Shown here piece by piece: positions 8,719 through 14,925 of a DNA stretch of 18,627 nt. The stretch is from Spirochaetales bacterium (GTDB taxonomy: Bacteria > Spirochaetota > Spirochaetia > JAGLYY01). Both the position numbers and the translations under genes were made by a program. Positions within the stretch are counted from its first letter, which is position 1. Each line of letters starts with the position of its first letter. Below the pieces are notes generated by a model. The model saw only the letters and a program-made list of their open reading frames with translations, made no database searches and was not told where the DNA came from. The stretch spans positions 1-18,627 of the forward strand of contig JAGLYY010000190.1 of assembly GCA_023131935.1 (NCBI GenBank). Reading direction: 5' to 3'.

Positions 8719-8740
8719 AAGTGGGAAAAGGGGATACAGT
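8712..8740 (+). promoter_or_regulatory. promoter of tRNA-Ala and the downstream gene
   Basis: TTGTCA (8712-8717), 17 bp spacer, TACAGT (8735-8740): 5/6 and 4/6 matches to the sigma70 hexamers with ideal spacing. The predicted transcription start near 8747 lies about 5 bases before the mature tRNA 5' end, as is usual for bacterial tRNA genes. Confidence 0.6.
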
Positions 8741-8751
8741 ATCTTTTGTTC

Positions 8752-8825
8752 GGGGGATTAGCTCAGTTGGCTAGAGCGGTTGGTTCGCAATCAACAGGTC
8801 GTGGGTTCGACTCCCATATCCTCCA
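8752..8825 (+). tRNA. tRNA-Ala (anticodon CGC)
   Basis: The sequence folds into a complete cloverleaf. The acceptor stem GGGGGAT pairs with ATCCTCC and includes the G3:U70 pair that marks alanine tRNAs. The D arm is GCTC...GAGC. The anticodon stem GTTGG/TCAAC encloses the loop TTCGCAA, anticodon CGC, reading GCG. The T arm is GTGGG-TTCGACT-CCCAT. Discriminator base is A (8825). The 3' CCA is not encoded (TTA follows), so it must be added enzymatically. A promoter lies just upstream and no terminator is visible before the next gene. Confidence 0.97.
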
Positions 8826-8851
8826 TTACATCCTTTTCTCATGGAAAGAAA

Positions 8852-11248
8852 ATGGCAAAAACACCTCCCAAAAGGTACGCCCCCGGGGAGCTGGAAAAAA
8901 CCAGGGGGAATCTTGGGGAACTAACGAAAGAAGAAGCCCATGAAATGGCCCTCATTCTCGGAGGAGAGGTGGGCGTCGAACGGTCCAAAGAGATAGTAGA
9001 GGAGCAGTATTTACTGCTTCAGGAGCAAAACCGAAGACGCCATGACAGAATTATCCAGTCAGCCCCGTTAAAGATACAATTTCCCGGTTTTAAACTTGAG
9101 AAAATCCTGCCCCAGCGAAATCTTGAAGAAGATTTTACCATTTCCTACATTACCCGTATGCGAATGAATTTTCACGCTTCCCGGCCGGAATATCATGTTA
9201 TGTCCCGATGGGAAGCCTTCAAGTCCCTCCTGTCCCTTGTTTCGTTAGAGGGAGAACGGGCCCATCACCGGTTTATTACCGGCGGGGATGATCTTTTTTA
9301 TAACCCAATCGAGGAACTTGTACTTTCGGTGAGGAATCTTCTATCCCGAAACAGGAAAAGCCGGGCCCATAATGTTAGAAATCCTTTTTATCTTGAGATA
9401 CTCGAAATCCTGAAAAACTGGAATATCGAAGGACTTCACCGTGAACTCTCCTCACTCCAGCGGCACCCACGGCAGGTAAGAATATTCTCCTGCCGGAGGC
9501 TTTGCAATCTTATCTATGTTCCCATCATAAGTCTCTCCCGCCTCGATCCGGATCGGCACATTATAAGAGCGATACGGGAACTGAAAAACAAGAATCTTCT
9601 CACAGTACCGGCCCACGGTGAACAGGAGGAAAAAATCCTCGATGGAGCACGGAAGGCGGAATTCGCTGTCCGGCAAATTTTTTACAGTGTAAAAGAACGT
9701 TGCTACCCCCTCCTGATGAAACTCTGTTCAAAGGACTTTGAGTATTACAGTGATTTTTTCCAGGAACATGAAGAAAGCATTCTCTCCTGCCTGAAACTGA
9801 ATTCTGAAGACCTCCTTATTCCACCTGCCGAGACCCCGGAACAGACAAAAGAAACCATAGACCCCCTCCCGGAGGAACGGGAAGTATCCCTTCACAAGGA
9901 AGCCCTTCAGGAGATCGGAATTCAAAAGGGGATTGAACTCCTGTACTCCCTCTTTCCCAAGGCAGGGTGGCACTACCTGGAGGAGTTTCCTGACCTTTAT
10001 CCCTATTTTGAGCCCCTCTTTCAACTGCCAAAAGGTTCGGAACTGATCTCTCCAAAAGACCCCCTTCAGCAGGTTGTGGTATTCCATTCCATTCTTCAGC
10101 AGTTGTTTTATGGATTTCATAGTATCTCTTTCGGGACGAGGCAGGATGGATCCAAGTTACAACCTGAGATTGATGAGATCATCGGGGAATGGCACCGTTT
10201 TCAGGAAGAGTATCTTGAAAAAGATTACCTGCCGCGGCTTCAGGATTATTGCAGACAGATTGAACGGAACACAGAATTTGCTTCGACCGAATATGGACAG
10301 CGGTTAATAAACATGCTCTTGTGGGGAAAGAAATACTACCTTTTCCCCCATCTGCAATTTAGACCTATCGGAAGCCTTAAAACCTGGATCAAAGAGGGAC
10401 TTTCAAAATTCTTTGTCCTGGTTGAAAAACTGAAGATACTCCTTACCGAAATTGTACTGGACCTGAATGAGAAGGGAGCTGAATCAGCCTACCTGTTGAA
10501 TTCCAACAGTGATATGTTCTTTGAAATAGCAAACCCCGTATCATCCCGGCTTACACGTTACCTGGAAAAGGGGAAGAAAAGACAGAACACAACAAACCTC
10601 ATTATTTATTCCCTGCAGATTGTTCTTGTTCTGGATTTCCTGCTTAACCACCCTGAGAGCTTTTATTACAACGATTTACCGGGTACTTTCTTCAGGAGTG
10701 AACCGGGAAAAGAATCCGCTCCCGTTTATGCCGTTGAACTCCTCGATACCAACGCTATCATCAGGAAAGCGGATGCCCAGTCTCAAACATTGGAACAGAA
10801 GCGGCATCGACCCTGGCTCGAGGAGGATGATGTACCCTCCATTGTTCAGGACAGCATCCTTTTGTCCCGGGCACACAGGAGGCCCCTTTCCGCTATCGAA
10901 TTGCATCCCTCTTTAGCGGATGACCTGTTTTTTGATGATGCTGTGGAATGTGTCAGAAAAACTATCCGGGGAGAGGGAGATATCATCTTCCGAAGAAGCC
11001 TGGGAAAAGTTCTCATTCTTCTTTCAGAATCGACAACAGAGGGTGCATGTGACTTAGCACGGCGGATCCTTGATGAGCTTCAGTCCCTCGGTCAGCTCTA
11101 TTATGCCGGGATTTGTCAACTTCACGGGGCCTGGGGAGAAGAAGTGTTCCTGAAAACAACCAGAAAAGCCGCTGAGGAAGCGGCAAAACTACCGCCTCCA
11201 TCCGCATCCATTTATGAGCCGAAACACCACACTTTCCAAAGCCTTTAG
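8852..11248 (+). CDS. orphan protein with degenerate GGDEF-like C-terminus
   Basis: Large soluble protein of 798 residues with no signal peptide or clear membrane segment; I do not recognise a named family, though the N-terminus (KRYAPGELEKTRGNLGELTKEEA) recalls conserved spirochaetal hypothetical proteins. Most of it (about 1-650) is charged and predicted helical. The last part (about 663-782) follows the pattern of a GGDEF domain: HRRPLSAIELH, then a shortened helical stretch, FRRSLGKVLILLSES where RYGGDEFxxLLP would be, ARRILDEL, YYAGI and a final helix ending EEAAK. The catalytic GGDEF is SLGKV (716-720) and the metal-site Asp is His, so it should not make cyclic di-GMP. ATG 8852 was chosen because the open frame upstream (ATG 8780) lies inside the tRNA; a weak GGAAAG precedes it. 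It starts 26 bp after the tRNA and converges on thyX with a 17-bp gap. Confidence 0.78.
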   Translation: MAKTPPKRYAPGELEKTRGNLGELTKEEAHEMALILGGEVGVERSKEIVEEQYLLLQEQNRRRHDRIIQSAPLKIQFPGFKLEKILPQRNLEEDFTISYITRMRMNFHASRPEYHVMSRWEAFKSLLSLVSLEGERAHHRFITGGDDLFYNPIEELVLSVRNLLSRNRKSRAHNVRNPFYLEILEILKNWNIEGLHRELSSLQRHPRQVRIFSCRRLCNLIYVPIISLSRLDPDRHIIRAIRELKNKNLLTVPAHGEQEEKILDGARKAEFAVRQIFYSVKERCYPLLMKLCSKDFEYYSDFFQEHEESILSCLKLNSEDLLIPPAETPEQTKETIDPLPEEREVSLHKEALQEIGIQKGIELLYSLFPKAGWHYLEEFPDLYPYFEPLFQLPKGSELISPKDPLQQVVVFHSILQQLFYGFHSISFGTRQDGSKLQPEIDEIIGEWHRFQEEYLEKDYLPRLQDYCRQIERNTEFASTEYGQRLINMLLWGKKYYLFPHLQFRPIGSLKTWIKEGLSKFFVLVEKLKILLTEIVLDLNEKGAESAYLLNSNSDMFFEIANPVSSRLTRYLEKGKKRQNTTNLIIYSLQIVLVLDFLLNHPESFYYNDLPGTFFRSEPGKESAPVYAVELLDTNAIIRKADAQSQTLEQKRHRPWLEEDDVPSIVQDSILLSRAHRRPLSAIELHPSLADDLFFDDAVECVRKTIRGEGDIIFRRSLGKVLILLSESTTEGACDLARRILDELQSLGQLYYAGICQLHGAWGEEVFLKTTRKAAEEAAKLPPPSASIYEPKHHTFQSL

Positions 11249-11265
11249 GGGAGAGACCTTTTAAG

Positions 11266-12102
11266 CTATTCTTCCCTGCCTGTTTCGATCTTTTTCATGA
11301 ATCTTTCCAGGGGTTTTCCCTTCAATACCACATCAGTGCCATTTAGAAGCCCCCTAAGTGCTTCCATTTCTGACCTGGAAAATTGGACACTCCCCTCGAT
11401 ATGTTCAGAAAAAGCCTCGCAAGCAATGGGACACACCTTTTTCGCGATGTCAAAGATAACAACCGCATAGTCCCTGATTTCCCGCTGGGCATGAAAGTCC
11501 ATCCTCAGCTTAAGAAAATGGAAAAGATTGTGCAGGTCCATCTGCCAGTACCACTCAGTGTACAGACTCAGAGGCAGATTTATTCTGGCAAGCTCACGGG
11601 CGATCTCCTTATTGAGAAGCTCCTGGTATGACGCGTATTCCCGTTCCTGATCTTCGGCAAGAAGCTCAAGAACCTGGTCTTTCAACTCATCAGGAACAGG
11701 AACATCAGACCTCCCCTGTTTGTTGCTCACACTCTGAAAACAGATGTCTTCCCGTCGGGGCAGGTAGAACTCATCCTTCAATACACTGTATCTTCCGGAA
11801 ATCTCGTTGACCCTTGCGGTCCGGTGGCGGATCCATTGCCGGGCGACAAAGATCGGCATCTTCACATGGAAAGTAAAATTGACCTGTTCGAAGGGGGAGG
11901 TATGATCATGCCGGAGAAGGTAGTTAATGAGCCCTTTGTCGGCCCGGTAGGCTTTTGTGCCCTCACCGTAGGAAACCCGGGCTGCCTGGACGATCCGCTC
12001 ATCACTGCCAAGGTAATCAACAAGACGGACAAACCCTTTATTTAATACCGGAAATTCCTTATCAAGAATTTCCTCAGCTTCAGGTACAACGCAATGACCC
12101 AT
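11266..12102 (-). CDS. thyX: FAD-dependent thymidylate synthase ThyX
   Basis: ThyX converts dUMP to dTMP with methylenetetrahydrofolate, FAD and NAD(P)H, without the dihydrofolate by-product of ThyA. The 278-residue protein contains the diagnostic motif RHRTARVNEIS (RHR-x7-S) followed by GRYS. Before it comes HDHTSPFEQVNFTFHVKMPIFVARQWI, typical of the FAD/dUMP site. Near the C-terminus NLFHFLKLRMDFHAQREIRDYA matches the conserved substrate-binding region. The length is slightly above the usual 220-260. AAGGGAGG (12117-12110 on the minus strand) lies 7 bases before the ATG. The gene is separated from the upstream vWA gene by a 331-bp repeat-rich gap, so it probably has its own promoter. It converges with the orphan gene on the other strand. 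Confidence 0.97.
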   Translation of the reverse strand: MGHCVVPEAEEILDKEFPVLNKGFVRLVDYLGSDERIVQAARVSYGEGTKAYRADKGLINYLLRHDHTSPFEQVNFTFHVKMPIFVARQWIRHRTARVNEISGRYSVLKDEFYLPRREDICFQSVSNKQGRSDVPVPDELKDQVLELLAEDQEREYASYQELLNKEIARELARINLPLSLYTEWYWQMDLHNLFHFLKLRMDFHAQREIRDYAVVIFDIAKKVCPIACEAFSEHIEGSVQFSRSEMEALRGLLNGTDVVLKGKPLERFMKKIETGREE

Positions 12103-12131
12103 CCCGACGCCTCCCTTGTTCTAAAACATCT

Positions 12132-12137
12132 TTTATA
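12132..12137 (-). promoter_or_regulatory. possible -10 box of thyX
   Basis: TATAAA on the minus strand, about 30 bases upstream of the thyX ATG, would place the transcript start near 12125 and leave the ribosome site intact. The -35 position falls in the repeat block at 12145-12187 and has no good match to TTGACA. Weak evidence. Confidence 0.25.
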
Positions 12138-12144
12138 ACTGTTC

Positions 12145-12187
12145 GGGTAGATAGGCTATTAGGCTGTAGGCTGTTAGGCTATTAGGG
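12145..12187 (+). repeat. AGGCT-type short repeat block, left arm
   Basis: About four direct 7-8 bp units of the form AGGCTATT / AGGCTGT / AGGCTGTT / AGGCTATT, preceded by GGGTAGAT. All frames hit TAG stops, so it is not coding. It faces the oppositely oriented block at 12316-12423. Confidence 0.85.
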
Positions 12188-12249
12188 TTTACGCATTGAC
12201 CGAATCAGAGCACCCTTGAACAATATTTGACTGAACTGAAACCGCCGCT

Positions 12250-12265
12250 CTTCTCATTTGAGAAG
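12250..12265. repeat. perfect short inverted repeat
   Basis: CTTCTCA-TT-TGAGAAG, 7-bp arms with a 2-bp spacer, in the roughly 95-bp non-repetitive centre of the repeat region. No T-run follows on either strand, so it is not a normal terminator. It could be a protein-binding site; function unknown. Confidence 0.5.
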
Positions 12266-12283
12266 TCACCCTATTCAGGTTGT

Positions 12284-12312
12284 TTAGGCTGAAGGCTATT
12301 AGGTTTAGGCTG
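12284..12312 (+). repeat. AGGCT-type short repeat block, central
   Basis: Units TAGGCTGA, AGGCTAT, TAGGTT and TAGGCTG in the same orientation as the left block. This block abuts the reversed array and forms the left arm of a long hairpin with it. Confidence 0.8.
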
Positions 12313-12335
12313 CCTACCTAATAGCCTACAGCCTA
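12285..12335. repeat. 20-bp-arm hairpin at the switch of repeat orientation
   Basis: The arm 12285-12304 (TAGGCTGAAGGCTATTAGGT) is complementary to 12316-12335 at 19 of 20 positions, with an 11-base loop between. No U-tract follows on either strand, so it is unlike an intrinsic terminator. As RNA from a vWA-thyX read-through transcript it would fold into a stable stem. Confidence 0.75.
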
Positions 12336-12423
12336 TCTACCTACAGTCTATCCCCCTACAGCCTATCCTGCCTAATAGCCTATAGCCTATCTACCTACAG
12401 CCTTCCTCCCTACAGCCTTCCAA
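12316..12423 (-). repeat. 15-bp tandem repeat array, right arm (reversed)
   Basis: Read on the minus strand from 12420 downward, the block consists of six 15-bp units: AGGCTGTAGGGAGGA, AGGCTGTAGGTAGAT, AGGCTATAGGCTATT, a 9-bp partial unit AGGCAGGAT, then AGGCTGTAGGGGGAT, AGACTGTAGGTAGAT and AGGCTGTAGGCTATT. The consensus is AGGCTRTAGGNNGAT. It ends about 11 bp from the stop codon of the vWA gene. Stops occur in all frames. Confidence 0.85.
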
Positions 12424-12433
12424 GGGTAGTTTA

Positions 12434-14287
12434 CTAAAGACCCAGGTTCCTGTCGATATGTGCCTTGGTAACTGACAGGATTTCTCCGGTTTCAACACGG
12501 AGTAATTTCAGGAATAACTCAAACTGATCCTCCCTTCCGTAGAGGGAACCGGTGAGCAGCATTTCGGCGTTCAGCAGTTTCCCGACCAGAACGGCGTCGC
12601 CGGCGGTCAGACCGGTCAGTTGGAGCTTCAGCTCCTCGATAATACTCTGCAGATCTTTTCTCTCCACCATCGTCCAGAGTTCCTGTTCCGCCCCGGACAT
12701 AATAAGCCGCTCGGTAAAATACTCGGCATTGGCGGCGAGGTCCTCATCAGCAGCGGCAAGGGGAAGAATTGCCAGAGCGGTCCCCTTGGGGATCTGAATC
12801 GTAGAGAAATCCGCAAGCTGTTCAAAAGCAAGATTGAAGAGTTTCTTTAAGGTCTCCTCCCTTTCCTCCTCGGCGATCTTATGGGCTTCGAAGTAAGGTT
12901 CCGGTTCTTCCAGGGGAAGATCTGTTTGATAGCTCAATTCTTCCCGGGCAAAACGGATAATGATTGCCTCGAGTTTATCGGTTTCGTAGTTTGATCCGGT
13001 ATGATGGCTCACACTTCCCGGTGCTCCCCCTTCACTTTCACCCCGTTCACCGTAAGTCAGGAAGATATACTTCCCCGCGGTATACTGGGCAATCTGCCGG
13101 AGAATGTATTCTCCCATCAGGTCGAGTCCCCCGGTCCCGACACCGTAGAACTTGATCCCCATCTCCTTTGCATCCTTTACCGCATCGGTGTAGGTGTATT
13201 TCTGTCCGTAATCGAGATGGGGAGGCGCGTCGGTAATAATAAAGGCGAGTTTTATCCCATCACGGTTCCACCGGATCGTTTTTACCGCCTTCTGTAACGC
13301 GGCCTGCAGGTCTTCGGGGGTGTCTCCCCCGCCATAGGCTTCAACCCGCGATAGCGATTCCTGAAAAACATCAAGATCCCTGGTCATCGGAATTACCTCG
13401 GTCAGATAATCATCCTCCACATCCTTATAGAGAACCATGCCGAAACGAACATCCGTGGGAACCGAAAGGGAGGTGAGATTAAGGTGGATAAGCTCGATAG
13501 TTGTCTTTAACCGTTCAATCTCTTCTCCCATACTGCCGGTGGTATCCATGACGAAGAGAATATCCAGGGGAATCTGTTGTGGGATCTCCCGAAGCTCTTC
13601 AAGGGACAATGAAACAGTTCTGGGTCCCTGTCTCAAAAGAGTGGTTTCAATTTCCCGGTTACCGTAGCGGATTTTCACATTATAAGAACTGAGTTGTGGA
13701 GAGTATTCTGCAGGGAAAAAGAAATACCTGCCGTCAGCCATGGTAGGTCCCGATTCCAGAGGCTTGCCTCCATCTTTCACTGTAACCTTTGCACCAAGGA
13801 CAGGCATCCCTTCGGCATCGGTCAGTTCTATTATGATCCGTTCCGACACGGTCAGAGGAAGGTGCTCTACATATTCAAAATCCTCGAGAAATCGTACAAA
13901 GTACCCGAATTGCTGGTTATCATCGGAAAACCCGGCACTGAGGCCGGATACTCTTGGCCTGCTTGAGGAGGTGGAACTCCTTCCCCCGGATTCGGCGGCT
14001 CCAATTTCCGGAACTCCGGTTTCCGTTAAAAAGGTCATCTCCTCCTCATCGCTCCGGGCGGATTCCCCTCGCGCGCTCTTCACCGAATCATCGGTAACAG
14101 CGGACGCGGAAACTTCTTTTGATGGTAACTCTTTTACCGAAGGCTCCGGAATCGAAGATTCCTCAACTGAAGGCTCCGATGGAGGCGGCAGGTCATCATC
14201 CCGAAGAAAAGGTCCCTCTTCGGGGAGGCCCGCGCATCCGCCGAGGAAAAGTAATAAGCTTAAAAAAAGTATTGATATCTGTTTCAT
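12434..14287 (-). CDS. lipoprotein with vWA and CsgG-like domains
   Basis: Predicted envelope lipoprotein of 617 residues. The signal peptide ends in LFLGGC, so Cys18 is lipidated. Residues about 20-120 are a Ser/Pro/Glu-rich linker. Residues about 143-230 look like a beta-sandwich (LTDAEGMPVLGAKVTVKDGG) of the carboxypeptidase-regulatory or Big type. Residues about 241-452 are a von Willebrand A domain with an intact metal site (DTTGS at 248, D322 and T323 in GGGDTPED, ITDAPPH near 350-356). Residues about 484-617 match a CsgG-like fold (GTALAILPLA, ERKDLQSIIEELKLQLTG, LLNAEMLLTGSLYG, VETGEILS). ATG 14287 was chosen over 14293 because AGAGAGGG (14301-14294) is 6 bases before it, whereas it directly abuts the earlier ATG. 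The gene follows yigZ by 38 bp, probably in one transcript. vWA domains bind proteins through a metal ion; the partner is unknown. Confidence 0.88.
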   Translation of the reverse strand: MKQISILFLSLLLFLGGCAGLPEEGPFLRDDDLPPPSEPSVEESSIPEPSVKELPSKEVSASAVTDDSVKSARGESARSDEEEMTFLTETGVPEIGAAESGGRSSTSSSRPRVSGLSAGFSDDNQQFGYFVRFLEDFEYVEHLPLTVSERIIIELTDAEGMPVLGAKVTVKDGGKPLESGPTMADGRYFFFPAEYSPQLSSYNVKIRYGNREIETTLLRQGPRTVSLSLEELREIPQQIPLDILFVMDTTGSMGEEIERLKTTIELIHLNLTSLSVPTDVRFGMVLYKDVEDDYLTEVIPMTRDLDVFQESLSRVEAYGGGDTPEDLQAALQKAVKTIRWNRDGIKLAFIITDAPPHLDYGQKYTYTDAVKDAKEMGIKFYGVGTGGLDLMGEYILRQIAQYTAGKYIFLTYGERGESEGGAPGSVSHHTGSNYETDKLEAIIIRFAREELSYQTDLPLEEPEPYFEAHKIAEEEREETLKKLFNLAFEQLADFSTIQIPKGTALAILPLAAADEDLAANAEYFTERLIMSGAEQELWTMVERKDLQSIIEELKLQLTGLTAGDAVLVGKLLNAEMLLTGSLYGREDQFELFLKLLRVETGEILSVTKAHIDRNLGL

Positions 14288-14325
14288 ATTCATCCCTCTC
14301 TATCCCTAAGGACTTTATCACTAAA

Positions 14326-14919
14326 TCACAAAATTTCCATAATCGCGGCCCCCCGGGAGAGATTTGTAAGGAGAGACCTACAGTTTTCAAGATTATCCGC
14401 GGGCAGGAGGGCAATCACTTCAACATTCAGGCCGAACTGTTCCTCAATTATCCGGGCCTTTTCCTGAAAAAGAATCTTCTTCCCCTGATCGAAAAGTTCA
14501 TAGGGAAAGGTAAGCTTGATTTTACAACGCTCTACTTTTTCCTCTACCGGAAGGGTTTTCAGAACTTCCTGGGCGGCCTGGGTATAGGCTTTAACAAGCC
14601 CCCCCGTTCCCAGTTTTGTCCCCCCGAAGTAGCGAACCACCATAAGGAGGATGTTGGAAATACCACTACCGCGAAGGACCTCAAGGACCGGCCGCCCCGC
14701 TGTTCCCGATGGCTCATGATCATCGCTGAAACCAAAAATGTCCCCCCGTGGTCCTGTCAGAAAGGCATGGACCACATGGGTCGCGTCGGGATACCGGTCC
14801 CTGGTTTCACGAATCCTTGTACGGGCGCCCTCAGCCGATTCCACCCCGCAGGTTATTGCAATAAACCGGGACTTTTTAATCTCGATCTCAGCTACCGCTT
14901 CTCCTGCGGGAACAAGCAT
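14326..14919 (-). CDS. YigZ/IMPACT (UPF0029) family protein
   Basis: Small cytosolic protein of 197 residues, the normal size for bacterial YigZ. The N-terminal domain carries the family pattern: EIEIKKSRFIA, ATHVVHAFL, then FGFSDDHEPSGTAGRPVLEVL, then VVRYFGGTKLGTGGLVKAY. The C-terminal part (about 130-195) is the ferredoxin-like domain found in many members. Eukaryotic IMPACT acts on the Gcn2 pathway, and the bacterial homologue has been linked to nucleic-acid binding, but its role is not settled. The start is 6 bp after the CapA-like stop, with GGGAG about 11 bases before the ATG, so it is co-transcribed with capA and the vWA gene. There is no obvious functional link to those envelope genes. 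Confidence 0.95.
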   Translation of the reverse strand: MLVPAGEAVAEIEIKKSRFIAITCGVESAEGARTRIRETRDRYPDATHVVHAFLTGPRGDIFGFSDDHEPSGTAGRPVLEVLRGSGISNILLMVVRYFGGTKLGTGGLVKAYTQAAQEVLKTLPVEEKVERCKIKLTFPYELFDQGKKILFQEKARIIEEQFGLNVEVIALLPADNLENCRSLLTNLSRGAAIMEIL

Positions 14920-14925
14920 TCCGTA

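Noticed and set aside
8780..8851. Upstream ATG of the orphan gene
   Set aside because: It lies inside the tRNA-Ala, so it is not a believable start.
8692..8943. Open frame running through the tRNA
   Set aside because: Its peptide (GGLAQLARAVGSQSTGRG) is the familiar artefact of translating a tRNA gene.
11246..11275. Bidirectional terminator between the orphan gene and thyX
   Set aside because: GGGAGAGA...TTCTTCCC pairs only imperfectly and there is no proper T-run.
12250..12265. Intrinsic terminator
   Set aside because: The stem is 7 bp with a 2-base loop and no T-run follows on either strand.
12145..12423. CRISPR array
   Set aside because: Units are 7-15 bp, contiguous, without constant-length unique spacers, and no cas genes are near.
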